Assembly (NCBI RefSeq): GCF_003053725.1 | Contig: NZ_QAYC01000001.1 | Location: forward strand, 372,001 to 436,000 | Origin: Rhodovulum kholense | GTDB lineage: Bacteria > Pseudomonadota > Alphaproteobacteria > Rhodobacterales > Rhodobacteraceae | DNA: 64,000 nucleotides | Direction: 5' to 3' | In this document: in pieces, positions 1-10,612 of the stretch | How positions within the stretch are numbered: the first letter of the stretch is position 1 | How the letters are laid out: every line of letters starts with the position of its first letter | The notes under the pieces: model-generated | What the model was told of the DNA's origin: nothing | The model's database searches: none | Seen by the model: the letters and a program-made list of their open reading frames with translations, nothing else | Translations under genes and position numbers: made by a program

Positions 1-2
1 GC

Positions 3-188
3 TCGACGCTCCTGATGCTGGTTTCCGCGCTGATGGGGGTCGGATGTATCCGGAATATTTACCTTCATGCGGTTGAACATGGGTATCGTTTCTTCTCCTA
101 TGGCGACGCGTCGCTTCTGATTCCGCCGGGTCGGGACCGGCTGGACAGCGGTCGCCCGGGGCATCCCCCCTCCGCCCCGACCGCGTAA
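3..188 (+). CDS. C-terminal part of an unidentified protein
   Basis: An open frame enters from the left edge and stops at 186-188. The visible 61 residues begin with a hydrophobic stretch ([16 protein letters not shown]) that could be a membrane segment, followed by a polar tail rich in Pro, Gly and Arg. The next gene follows 36 bases later on the same strand. I do not recognise the family. An internal ATG at 15 would allow a very short protein, but reading in from upstream is more likely. Confidence 0.4.
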   Translation, partial: STLLMLVSALMGVGCIRNIYLHAVEHGYRFFSYGDASLLIPPGRDRLDSGRPGHPPSAPTA

Positions 189-224
189 GACCGCAAGACT
201 GCAAGATCTCGAAAGGACGTTTCC

Positions 225-1511
225 GTGTTGAAGGTGTTGGCCAGCTCCTGGGCCCTGCTGCTGGGCATTCTTTTGCTTATGGTGGGCAACGGCATCCAGG
301 GTACGCTGCTGGGGATCCGCGGCGGGATCGAGGGCTTCTCGACCTACGAGATGTCCATCGTCATGTCGGCCTATTTCGTGGGCTTCCTCGGGGGCTCGCG
401 GCTGGCGCCGGAAATGATCCGCCGGGTCGGGCATATCCGTGTCTTCGCGGCGCTCGGCTCGTTCATATCGGCCGTCCTGATCCTCTACCCGGCCTGGACC
501 GATCCCGTCGCCTGGACCATCGGGCGCGTCCTGATCGGATTCTGTTTCTCGGGCGTCTATGTCACCGCCGAAAGCTGGCTGAACAACTCCGCCTCGAACG
601 AGACGCGGGGGCAGGCGCTGTCGCTTTACATGATCACCCAGATGGCGGGCATCGTCGCGGCGCAGGGGCTGTTGCTGACCGCCGATCCGGGCGGGTTCAT
701 CCTGTTCATCATCCCCTCGGTGCTGGTGTCGATCTCGTTTGCGCCGATCCTGCTGTCGGTCAGCCCGACGCCGCCCTTCGAAACCGCGAAACCCATGAAG
801 CTGCGCGACCTGATCCGCACCTCGCCCACGGGGACGGTCGGGGTGTTCCTGATGGGGGGCGTGTTCTCGGCGCTGTTCGGGATGGCCTCGGTCTTCGGGT
901 CCGAGGCCGGGCTGTCGGTGGCCGAGATCTCGGCCTTCGTCGCCGCGATCTATCTGGGCGGGCTGCTCTTTCAATACCCGATCGGCTGGCTCTCGGACCG
1001 GATCGACCGGCGCACCCTGATCCTTGCGGCCGCCGCCACCGGCGCCGCCGCCGCGGGTGCCGCGATGCTGGTCGGCGGCAGCTACAGCGCCCTGCTGGCC
1101 GCGGCCTTCGTGATCGGCGGCATGTCGAACCCGCTCTATTCGCTGCTGATCGCCTATACCAACGACTACCTTCAACCCGAGGACATGGCCGCGGCCTCGG
1201 GGGGCATGCTGTTTCTCAACGGCGTCGGAGCGATCGTCGGGCCGCTGGTGACCGGCTGGGCGATGGGCACCATGGGGCCTTTGGGCTTCTTTCTCTTCAT
1301 CGCGGTGCTGATGGCCTCGCTGGCGGTCTTCACCGCCTTCCGGATGACCCAGCGCGCCCCGGTGCCCGTGGACGAGACCGGCAGCTACGCGCCGGTCCTG
1401 CCCTCGGCCACGCCTGTCGCGGTCGAAGTGGCCCAGGAAGTCGCCATCGAGGCCGCCCAGGAAGACCAGGGACCGACGCCGCCCGGCGGCCCGACGCAAT
1501 CGCCGGGCTGA
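225..1511 (+). CDS. MFS transporter (YcaD-like)
   Basis: A 428-residue inner-membrane protein of the major facilitator superfamily with about 12 hydrophobic segments. The family signatures seen are the conserved arginines after segment 2 (PEMIRRVGH), the segment 4-5 pattern GRVLIGFCFSG, and a repeated loop motif GWLSDRIDRR in the second half. The N-terminal half resembles YcaD/COG0477 exporters of unknown substrate. The chosen start is GTG at 225, served by AAAGGA at 212-217. The last 50 residues are a hydrophilic Ala/Glu/Pro-rich tail that is probably cytoplasmic. The substrate cannot be told from the sequence. Confidence 0.85.
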   Translation: MLKVLASSWALLLGILLLMVGNGIQGTLLGIRGGIEGFSTYEMSIVMSAYFVGFLGGSRLAPEMIRRVGHIRVFAALGSFISAVLILYPAWTDPVAWTIGRVLIGFCFSGVYVTAESWLNNSASNETRGQALSLYMITQMAGIVAAQGLLLTADPGGFILFIIPSVLVSISFAPILLSVSPTPPFETAKPMKLRDLIRTSPTGTVGVFLMGGVFSALFGMASVFGSEAGLSVAEISAFVAAIYLGGLLFQYPIGWLSDRIDRRTLILAAAATGAAAAGAAMLVGGSYSALLAAAFVIGGMSNPLYSLLIAYTNDYLQPEDMAAASGGMLFLNGVGAIVGPLVTGWAMGTMGPLGFFLFIAVLMASLAVFTAFRMTQRAPVPVDETGSYAPVLPSATPVAVEVAQEVAIEAAQEDQGPTPPGGPTQSPG

Positions 1512-1596
1512 CCGGTTCGACGGCTTGAACCGCCCGGCCAAATCTGAAACGATCCGGGCCAGCACGAACAGGCACCCTACGCGCGAGGAGGATCAG

Positions 1597-2175
1597 ATGC
1601 CGCGACGCGAACAGATCATCAGGTTCTGGATGGAAGAGGTCGGCCCCGAGGGCTGGTACAAGGCCGACCCCGAGGTCGATGCCGCCATCACCGAGCGTTT
1701 CAAGAGCGACTGGGAAGCGGCCCATTCCGGCGAGTTCCACGACTGGTCCACCAACCCCGTGGGCGCCTTCGCCTTCCTGATCCTGACCGATCAGTTCCCG
1801 CGCAACATGTTCCGCGGCGACTGGCGATCCTTCGCGACCGACGTGCTGGCGCGCGCCGCCGCCAAGCAGGCGATCGAGCATAATTTCGACATGCGCTACC
1901 CCGAGCCCGAGCGGCAGTTCTTCTACATGCCGCTGATGCATTCGGAATGCCTGATGGATCAGGACCGCTGCGTGCGCCTGATGCTGACCCGCATGCCCGA
2001 GACCGGCGCCGACAACCTGCTTCATGCCAAGGCCCATCGCGAGCTGATCCGCCGCTTCGGCCGCTTCCCGTTCCGCAATGCCGCGCTGCATCGCGGCTCG
2101 TCCGAGGAAGAGGTTGCCTTCCTCGAACGGGGCGGCTACGGCGCCTGTCTGGATGAGATGCGCGCCTCGGCCTGA
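1597..2175 (+). CDS. DUF924 family protein
   Basis: A 192-residue soluble protein of the DUF924 family. The N-terminus (REQIIRFWMEEVGPEGWY), the LTDQFPRNMFRG segment near residue 62 and FYMPLMHSE near residue 109 are typical of that family, which is all-helical and has no established function. The ATG at 1597 has a strong GAGGAG site seven bases upstream, so the longer open frame reaching back to 1525 is not used. It stands alone between the MFS gene and lpdA and is followed by a hairpin. Confidence 0.85.
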   Translation: MPRREQIIRFWMEEVGPEGWYKADPEVDAAITERFKSDWEAAHSGEFHDWSTNPVGAFAFLILTDQFPRNMFRGDWRSFATDVLARAAAKQAIEHNFDMRYPEPERQFFYMPLMHSECLMDQDRCVRLMLTRMPETGADNLLHAKAHRELIRRFGRFPFRNAALHRGSSEEEVAFLERGGYGACLDEMRASA

Positions 2176-2202
2176 GGCGGATCCACACAGAAAACGACGC
2201 TG

Positions 2203-2223
2203 CCGGCCCGCTTGCGGGTCCGG
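2203..2223 (+). terminator. Hairpin after the DUF924 gene
   Basis: CCGGCCCGC, a TT loop, then GCGGG-T-CCGG: a GC-rich stem with one bulged T, 28 bases after the DUF924 stop codon. There is no T run, so intrinsic termination is only possible, not shown. Confidence 0.35.
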
Positions 2224-2294
2224 CGGCGATACGCGTCGGCTTGGGAAGGCCGCATGCGGGCAAGAGAAAACGGGAACCGGAACAGGGGGGCGCC

Positions 2295-3689
2295 ATGGCC
2301 GCGCAGAATTTCGACATGATCGTCATCGGCGCGGGGCCGGGCGGGTATGTGGCCGCGATCCGCGGCGCCCAGCTGGGGCTCAGCGTCGCCGTCGTCGAAC
2401 GCGAGCATCTGGGGGGCATCTGTCTCAACTGGGGGTGCATCCCCACCAAGGCGCTGTTGCGCTCGGCCGAGGTGTTCCACCTGATGCACCGCGCCAAGGA
2501 GTTTGGGCTAAAGGCCGAGGGCATCGGCTATGACCTGCCCGCCGTGATCAAGCGCTCGCGCGGGGTGGCCAAACAGCTGGCCTCGGGCGTCGGGCATCTG
2601 CTGAAGCAGAACAAGATCACCGTGGTGATGGGCGAGGCCACGTTGCCCGCCAGGGGGCGCGTTTCGGTCAAGACCGACAAGGGCACCGAAGAGCTGACCG
2701 CGAAGGCCATCGTTCTGGCCACCGGCGCCCGGGCGCGGAACCTGCCGGGGCTCGAGGCCGACGGCAAGCGGGTCTGGTCCTACAAGCACGCGCTGCAGCC
2801 GCCGCACGAGCCGAAGAAGCTGCTGGTCATCGGCTCGGGCGCCATCGGGATCGAGTTCGCCAGCTTCTTCAACACGCTCGGCGCCGAGACCACTGTGGTC
2901 GAGGTGATGGACCGAATCCTTCCGATCGAGGATGCCGAGATCTCGGCTTTCGCGAAGAAACAGTTCGAAAAGCAGGGCATGACCATCCGCGAGAAGGCAA
3001 CGGTCAAACAGCTGGATCGCGGCGCCGACGCGGTCGTCGCCCATGTCGAACAGAACGGCAAGACCGAGAAGATCGAGGTCGATACCGTGATCTCCGCCGT
3101 CGGCATCGTCGGCAATGTCGAGGGGCTGGGGCTGGAGGATCTGGGCGTCAAGATCGACCGCACCCATGTCGTCACCGACGAGTATTGCCGGACCGGGGTC
3201 GAGGGGCTTTACGCCATCGGCGACGTGGCGGGCGCGCCCTGGCTCGCCCACAAGGCCAGCCATGAAGGCGTCATGGTGGCCGAGCTGATCGCGGGGCAAA
3301 AGCCCCATCCGATCAAGCCGGGCTCCATCGCGGGCTGTACCTATTGCCATCCGCAGGTCGCGAGCGTCGGGCTGACCGAGGCGAAGGCCAAGGAGAAGGG
3401 CCATGAGGTCAAGGTCGGCCGTTTCCCCTTCATCGGCAATGGCAAGGCGATTGCCCTTGGCGAGGCCGAGGGCATGGTCAAGACCGTCTTCGATGCGAAG
3501 ACCGGCGAGCTTCTGGGCGCCCACATGATCGGCGCCGAGGTCACGGAACTGATCCAGGGCTATGTGATCGGCCGTCAGCTGGAGACCACCGAAGCCGACC
3601 TGATGGAAACCGTCTTCCCGCACCCGACGCTGAGCGAGATGATGCACGAATCCGTTCTGGACGCGTGGGATCGCGCGATCCACTTCTGA
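2295..3689 (+). CDS. lpdA: Dihydrolipoyl dehydrogenase (E3)
   Basis: A 464-residue FAD flavoprotein that reoxidises the dihydrolipoamide of 2-oxoacid dehydrogenase complexes (or glycine cleavage) with NAD+. Seen: the FAD-binding GAGPGG at residues 12-17, the redox disulfide in GGICLNWGCIPTK (Cys43 and Cys48), a second Rossmann motif GSGAIG near residue 180, the FAD motif YAIGDVAG near 315, and the C-terminal HPTLSEMMHE with the catalytic His-Glu pair. The length is normal for the family. The ATG at 2295 is preceded by a G-rich stretch. It lies outside any dehydrogenase operon here, so which complex it serves is not evident. A hairpin terminator follows. Confidence 0.95.
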   Translation: MAAQNFDMIVIGAGPGGYVAAIRGAQLGLSVAVVEREHLGGICLNWGCIPTKALLRSAEVFHLMHRAKEFGLKAEGIGYDLPAVIKRSRGVAKQLASGVGHLLKQNKITVVMGEATLPARGRVSVKTDKGTEELTAKAIVLATGARARNLPGLEADGKRVWSYKHALQPPHEPKKLLVIGSGAIGIEFASFFNTLGAETTVVEVMDRILPIEDAEISAFAKKQFEKQGMTIREKATVKQLDRGADAVVAHVEQNGKTEKIEVDTVISAVGIVGNVEGLGLEDLGVKIDRTHVVTDEYCRTGVEGLYAIGDVAGAPWLAHKASHEGVMVAELIAGQKPHPIKPGSIAGCTYCHPQVASVGLTEAKAKEKGHEVKVGRFPFIGNGKAIALGEAEGMVKTVFDAKTGELLGAHMIGAEVTELIQGYVIGRQLETTEADLMETVFPHPTLSEMMHESVLDAWDRAIHF

Positions 3690-3724
3690 GCCTCGGACCG
3701 ATCGGGTATCCCGAAGACGAACGA

Positions 3725-3751
3725 AAGGCCCGGGCGATATGTCCGGGCCTT
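3725..3751 (+). terminator. Hairpin terminator of lpdA
   Basis: AAGGCCCGG (3725-3733) and CCGGGCCTT (3743-3751) form a perfect 9-bp stem with a 9-base loop, 35 bases after the lpdA stop and followed by TGTTG. It lies between the convergent lpdA and rhodanese genes and could act in both directions. Confidence 0.65.
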
Positions 3752-3770
3752 GTTGCGCGTCGGGACGAGT

Positions 3771-3790
3771 CCGCCCTTCGGGACGGGCGG
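3771..3790 (-). terminator. Hairpin directly after the rhodanese gene
   Basis: CCGCCC (3771-3776) and GGGCGG (3785-3790) form a 6-bp stem with an 8-base loop, abutting the rhodanese stop codon. There is no U tract, so this is weak evidence for termination. Confidence 0.3.
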
Positions 3791-4165
3791 TTACTTCTCG
3801 ACCGGCAGCTTTGCGTTCAGCCACTCGCGGAAGGCGCCCATGCAATAGACGTCGTCAAAGCCCATCTTTTTCATCATCCGGGCCGCCTCGATGGCCTTGT
3901 TGCCGGTCTCGCAATAGATCGCGAAGCTCTTGCTGGGATCCAGGGCGGGGTCGTGATGTGGGCTTGCGGCATTGGCCTTGTGACGGATCATGATCAGCGG
4001 GATGTGGATCGCACCCTTGGCCTTGCCGAAGCGGGCGACCTCGTGGGCCTCGCGCACGTCGATCAGGGTCAGTTCGCCCTTTTCGGCGTGGACGCTGGCA
4101 TCCTTGGGGCGAATCTCTTCGATATATGGGTAGACTCGCGCGATGAGGTCGAACCACTTGAACAT
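3791..4165 (-). CDS. Rhodanese-like domain protein
   Basis: A 124-residue single-domain rhodanese, a family of sulfur carriers and transferases. Seen: the CH2A-like LTLIDVREAHEVARFGKAKGAIHIP segment (residues 32-55) and the active-site loop YCETGNKA with the persulfide-carrying Cys85, then the C-terminal MGFDDVYCMGAFREW pattern. The start at 4165 is preceded on its strand by AGGAGCG. It is transcribed divergently from uvrA across a 173-base gap. There is no export signal, so it acts in the cytoplasm. Its sulfur donor and acceptor are unknown. Confidence 0.85.
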   Translation of the reverse strand: MFKWFDLIARVYPYIEEIRPKDASVHAEKGELTLIDVREAHEVARFGKAKGAIHIPLIMIRHKANAASPHHDPALDPSKSFAIYCETGNKAIEAARMMKKMGFDDVYCMGAFREWLNAKLPVEK

Positions 4166-4258
4166 TGTGCGCTCCTGTCCTGGATTGGTCGCCCGAAATA
4201 TATGATTCCCTGCCCGAATGTTAATCCGGCATCCCGACGCAGTCAGAGGCACGGAAAT

Positions 4259-4273
4259 GTTCGCGGCCTGTTC
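4259..4273 (+). promoter_or_regulatory. LexA (SOS) box before uvrA
   Basis: GTTC at 4259-4262 and GTTC at 4270-4273 are separated by exactly seven bases. This is the direct-repeat operator GTTC-N7-GTTC known for LexA in Rhodobacter and related alphaproteobacteria. It lies 65 bases before the uvrA start codon, as expected for damage-inducible uvrA. Confidence 0.8.
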
Positions 4274-4338
4274 TCATTTTCCGGTTGGAGATCGCCCTTG
4301 GGTCAACTATTTCTTCACCAGTATTTTCGGGGGCAGCG

Positions 4339-7197
<2,859 letters not shown>

Positions 7198-7224
7198 GCG
7201 GCCGCCCGACGCGGCGGGCAGGGG

Positions 7225-7557
7225 TCAGTTGACCAGAGCGTCGATGGCACCGATCAGGTCCAGCACCTTGCGGGTCTCGGGATCGACGCGCACGACCCAG
7301 CCGTCGTCGCGCACGTAATAGCTGCCCTGCGGATCAAGCCGGTAGCGGCGCGGATCGGTGAGATAGCGATAGCGGCCGTCGACCGGAGATCCGGCGACAA
7401 TGCCATGGCCAAGCTCGGCGCCCTTGCGGGCCTGACCGGGGGGAACGCAGGCCGGGCTTTTCTTGGCGAGGCCCGGCGGGCAATGCCCGGGCGAGGCGGC
7501 GGCGAGGGCAGGGGTCAGGGCGAAGGCGGTCAGGGCCGCCAGCAGGATCGGACGCAT
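7225..7557 (-). CDS. Small exported protein, unknown function
   Basis: A 110-residue protein with a clear Sec signal peptide (MRPILLAALTAFALTPALAAA). The mature part opens with a Pro/Gly/Cys/Lys segment (PGHCPPGLAKKSPACVPPGQ) seen in small RcnB-like periplasmic proteins of Rhodobacteraceae, then a Tyr-rich region (YRYLTDPRRYRL, YYVRDDGWVVRV) that resembles a beta hairpin. It is convergent with uvrA, 27 bases away. Homologues are sometimes misnamed as uvrA because of this adjacency; I see no repair-related motif. Confidence 0.7.
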   Translation of the reverse strand: MRPILLAALTAFALTPALAAASPGHCPPGLAKKSPACVPPGQARKGAELGHGIVAGSPVDGRYRYLTDPRRYRLDPQGSYYVRDDGWVVRVDPETRKVLDLIGAIDALVN

Positions 7558-7713
7558 GCGGGGTCTCCGGTTATGTCTCGGAACAAAACGTCCGGGCGGT
7601 CAGACGGGTTCAAGCGGCGCCGAAAAACCCGGCCGCTTCGGCGCCGATCCGCCACCCGAGCGGCAAGGGGCAGGGCGCCCCGACGCCCTGCCGCTGTCGT
7701 CCTTGCGGGCCTG

Positions 7714-7917
7714 TCAGTCCTTCTTGCAGGTGTTCAGCCCGATCAGCGAATAAAGCGGGCAGGTCGACATCAGGCCGGTGGCCAGCGGCACGACGCCGAT
7801 CAGCAGCCATTTGCTGTAGCCGATCAGCGCGGCGATCACCATCAGCGCGCCGATGACGATGCGCAGGGTGCGGTCGATGCCGCCGACATTCTTCGAAAGC
7901 AGGGATTGGGTGGTCAT
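7714..7917 (-). CDS. DUF2892 (YgaP-type) membrane protein
   Basis: A 67-residue inner-membrane protein of the DUF2892 family: an N-terminal NVGGIDRTLRIVIG motif followed by two hydrophobic segments and the ending CPLYSLIGLNTCKKD. Family members are often fused to, or located near, rhodanese and sulfur-stress genes. It follows the Crp/Fnr-type regulator gene on the same strand with 123 bases between, and a dyad candidate operator lies in that gap. The start at 7917 has GGAGGACC upstream. Confidence 0.85.
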   Translation of the reverse strand: MTTQSLLSKNVGGIDRTLRIVIGALMVIAALIGYSKWLLIGVVPLATGLMSTCPLYSLIGLNTCKKD

Positions 7918-7985
7918 GGATGGGTCCTCCGATGGATGGGTCCGACTCGTCCGGCAGTCCCGGACAGGATGGCCCCAGTTTGCCC

Positions 7986-8017
7986 CGGGCCGCGCGGCCC
8001 GTCTGTGACTGTGTCAC
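7986..8017 (-). promoter_or_regulatory. Palindromes between the Crp/Fnr gene and the DUF2892 gene
   Basis: Two elements sit together. A perfect 16-bp palindrome CGGGCCGCGCGGCCCG lies at 7986-8001. A dyad GTGAC-TGT-GTCAC lies at 8005-8017. The dyad resembles half sites of Crp/Fnr-family operators (TGTGA type) with short spacing and is about 90 bases before the DUF2892 start. Binding by the neighbouring Crp/Fnr protein is inference. The palindrome may instead be the terminator of the upstream gene. Confidence 0.4.
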
Positions 8018-8040
8018 CCAGCCGCGAGACGTCTGACGGA

Positions 8041-8700
8041 TCACCGGGCCCCGTCGGCGGAGGCAAGCCGGGCCAGACCCGGCGCGTCCTCGATGGTGAC
8101 GCAGCCGCGGTCGAGCCGCACCATCCCCGCCCGGGCCAGCGCGTCGAGCCGGCGCGAGACGACCTCGCGCGCGGTGCCGATCCGGGTCGCGATCTCCTGA
8201 TGGGTGGCGTGGACGGCGCCATCGGCCGCGCGGTCCAGCAGATCGGCGGCCAGCCGGCTTTCGACCTTCTGGAAGGCCACCCGTTCGAGCAGCGCCATCA
8301 CCGATTGCAGCCGCTGCGCGAAGGCTCCGAAGACGAAGCGGCGAAAGACCGGGCTTTCGTCCATCAGCGCAAGGAAGATGTCCTTCGGCACCAGCACCGC
8401 CTCGCAATCGGTGGCCGCGACCGCCTCGCCGGTATAATCCTCGCCGCCCAGCAGCCCCAGCGTCGACTGCACGCAGGATTGCCCCGGCTCGATGGCGTAA
8501 AGCAGGATCTCGCGCCCGGTCGGGCCGATCAGAAAGACCTCGACCCGGCCGGTCAGCAGGATGGTGAAGCCGCGCGCCGCCTCGCCGGGGCAGAACAGCA
8601 CCTTGCCCTTCGGCAGCGGACTGACCGGCAGCATCCCGAGCCGGGCGGCGATGCCCGGCTCGATGCCCTCAAGGCCTTCGGCGCGCGCAAGCCAGCTCAT
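8041..8700 (-). CDS. Crp/Fnr family transcriptional regulator
   Basis: A 219-residue regulator with an N-terminal cyclic-nucleotide-type beta barrel (residues about 25-125, with PLPKGKVLFCPGEAARGF and GREILLYAIEPGQSC) and a C-terminal winged helix (ATHQEIATRIGTAREVVSRR near 175-195). The cysteine set that holds the FNR iron-sulfur cluster is absent, so direct oxygen sensing of the FNR type is unlikely. The start overlaps the mmsB stop by 4 bases (ATGA at 8697-8700), so it is translationally coupled to the valine pathway genes. The likely target is the downstream DUF2892 gene (inference). Confidence 0.85.
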   Translation of the reverse strand: MSWLARAEGLEGIEPGIAARLGMLPVSPLPKGKVLFCPGEAARGFTILLTGRVEVFLIGPTGREILLYAIEPGQSCVQSTLGLLGGEDYTGEAVAATDCEAVLVPKDIFLALMDESPVFRRFVFGAFAQRLQSVMALLERVAFQKVESRLAADLLDRAADGAVHATHQEIATRIGTAREVVSRRLDALARAGMVRLDRGCVTIEDAPGLARLASADGAR

Positions 8701-9569
8701 CCGCGCCCGCGTTTCTCGAAGCGGGGCAGCATCGCCGAAAAGTCGCGCCCGGCGCCGTCCTCGGCCTCGACGAAGGTCGCGTAAAGCTCGGCCGCGCGGG
8801 CCCCCATCGGCGTGTCGGCATCGGCGGCTTCGGCCGCCTGCTGCGACAGCCGCAGGTCCTTCAGCATCAGATCGGCGGCAAAGCCGGGCTTGTAGCCGTT
8901 GTCGGCGGGGCTGGCCGGGCCGATGCCGGGGGCGGGGCAATAGGCGTTCATGGACCAGCTGTAGCCCGACGAGGTCGAGACCACATCGAACATCTTGTCG
9001 CGTGCAAGCCCCAGCTTGTCGGCCAGCGCGAAGGCCTCGCAGGTCGCGATCATGGTGACGCCGAGGATCATGTTGTTGCAGATCTTGGCGGCCTGCCCGT
9101 TGCCCGAAGGCCCGCAATGGACGGCCTTCTGACCCATGATGTCGAACAGGGGCCGGACCGTCGCGAAGGCCGCGTCGCTGCCGCCCGCCATGAAGGTCAG
9201 GGTGCCCGCCGACGCGCCGCCGACGCCCCCCGAAACCGGCGCGTCGACCGCCATCAGCCCCGCCGCCTCGGCCGCGGCCGCCACGGCACGCGCGCTGTCG
9301 ACATCGACGGTCGAGCAGTCCAGAAGCACCGCGCCCGACGCCATCGCGGGCAGGATCTCGGCCGCGACGGCGCGCAGGATCTGCCCGTTCGGCAGCATGG
9401 TGATGACGACCTCGCGGCCCTGGGCCGCCGCCGCCGCGCTGTCCGCCATGGCGACGCCCTCGGGGGCAGGGGCTGTCAGGTCGAAGCCCGTCACCTCATG
9501 GCCCGCCTGAACCAGGTTCGCCGCCATCGGCGCCCCCATGTTGCCGAGCCCGATGAACCCGATCTTCAT
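8697..9569 (-). CDS. mmsB: 3-Hydroxyisobutyrate dehydrogenase
   Basis: A 290-residue NAD-dependent dehydrogenase that oxidises 3-hydroxyisobutyrate to methylmalonate semialdehyde in valine breakdown. Seen: N-terminal Rossmann motif GLGNMG at residues 7-12, the substrate-binding DAPVSGGVGGASAGTLTFM (109-127), and the catalytic Lys162 in GNGQAAKICNN. Length and motifs match MmsB. It overlaps the upstream hydrolase gene by 4 bases (ATGA at 9566-9569) and the downstream regulator gene by 4 bases, forming a tightly coupled operon. Confidence 0.92.
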   Translation of the reverse strand: MKIGFIGLGNMGAPMAANLVQAGHEVTGFDLTAPAPEGVAMADSAAAAAQGREVVITMLPNGQILRAVAAEILPAMASGAVLLDCSTVDVDSARAVAAAAEAAGLMAVDAPVSGGVGGASAGTLTFMAGGSDAAFATVRPLFDIMGQKAVHCGPSGNGQAAKICNNMILGVTMIATCEAFALADKLGLARDKMFDVVSTSSGYSWSMNAYCPAPGIGPASPADNGYKPGFAADLMLKDLRLSQQAAEAADADTPMGARAAELYATFVEAEDGAGRDFSAMLPRFEKRGRG

Positions 9570-10612
9570 TGCAGTTCCTCCTCCAGTTTCAGCCCGTGCT
9601 CGCCCAGCGGCATCAGCATGCGCGCCACATCGGCGCCGGGCACGGCATCCAGCCCCGCATGTTTCCAGCGCGGGTTTCTGTCCTTGTCGATGATGGCCGC
9701 GCGGATGCCTTCAAGGAAATCCGAATGCTCCGGCGCGCGATAGGTAAAGCGGTATTCCAGCGCCAGCGCCCGGCGGATGTCGTCCGAGCCCTTCAGCCGG
9801 TGCTGCATCTCGATGGCGCAGGCCATGGCCAGCGGGCTGTTGCGCTCCATCACCTTCAGTGCCGACAGCGCAAAGTCAGACCCGTCGGCCGTCAGCGCAT
9901 TGACGATGTCCAGCAACCGCTCGCCCGCGAAAAGCGCGTCGATCCGGGGTTGCAGCGCGACCAGCTCGCCCGGCGGCGGCGTCCGGGCCGCGCGGTCGAC
10001 GGCCTCCCAGTCGCCGGTTTCGACCAGCGTCCCGGTCAGCGCGGCCCAGTCGGCCTCGGGGATGAAGTAATCGGCAAAGCCCGCGAAGATCGCATCGGCC
10101 GGGCCCATCCGGCGGCCGGTCACGCCCAGATATTCGCCCAGCCGCCCCGGCGCACGGGCGAGGATCAGCGAGCCGCCCACATCGGGCACGAGGCCGATCC
10201 CGCATTCGGGCATGGCGACCTGCGAGGTTTCGCCCACCACCCGGTGCGAGCCGTGACAGCCGACGCCGACGCCCCCGCCCATCACGAAGCCCTGCATCAG
10301 GCTGACCACGGGCTTGGGGAATTCGAAGAGCTTGGCGTTCATCCGGTATTCGTCGCGCCAGAATTTCTGGCCATAGGCATAATCGCCCCTGGTGCCGGTC
10401 TCGTACATCACCGCGATGTCGCCGCCCGCGCAGAACGCCTTGTTCCCCTCGGCGTCGATCAGGATCATCCGCACCTCGGGATCGGGCGCCCAGGCGTCCA
10501 GCGCGGCCTCGATCGCCAGGCACATCTCGTAGCCGAGCGCGTTCAGCGCCGCCGGCCGGGTCAGGGTGATGCGGCCGATCCGGCCCTCTTTCCGGATCTC
10601 GATCTCGCTCAT
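9566..10612 (-). CDS. 3-Hydroxyisobutyryl-CoA hydrolase (crotonase family)
   Basis: A 348-residue crotonase-fold protein. The first half has NKAFCAGGDIAVMYE (oxyanion-hole region, near residues 56-70) and GFVMGGGVGVGCHGSHRV (near 106-123), with PECGIGLVPDVGGS after it. Length about 350 and the extended C-terminus favour the hydrolase (HIBCH type) over a 260-residue enoyl-CoA hydratase. It frees 3-hydroxyisobutyrate from CoA, the step before MmsB, and lies between the acyl-CoA dehydrogenase gene and mmsB with 4-base overlaps on both sides. Annotation as a generic enoyl-CoA hydratase is the alternative. Confidence 0.85.
   Translation of the reverse strand: MSEIEIRKEGRIGRITLTRPAALNALGYEMCLAIEAALDAWAPDPEVRMILIDAEGNKAFCAGGDIAVMYETGTRGDYAYGQKFWRDEYRMNAKLFEFPKPVVSLMQGFVMGGGVGVGCHGSHRVVGETSQVAMPECGIGLVPDVGGSLILARAPGRLGEYLGVTGRRMGPADAIFAGFADYFIPEADWAALTGTLVETGDWEAVDRAARTPPPGELVALQPRIDALFAGERLLDIVNALTADGSDFALSALKVMERNSPLAMACAIEMQHRLKGSDDIRRALALEYRFTYRAPEHSDFLEGIRAAIIDKDRNPRWKHAGLDAVPGADVARMLMPLGEHGLKLEEELQ

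Noticed and set aside
4285..4312. TTGGAG-N17-TATTTC as the uvrA promoter
   Set aside because: The -10 match is poor, so I report only the LexA box.
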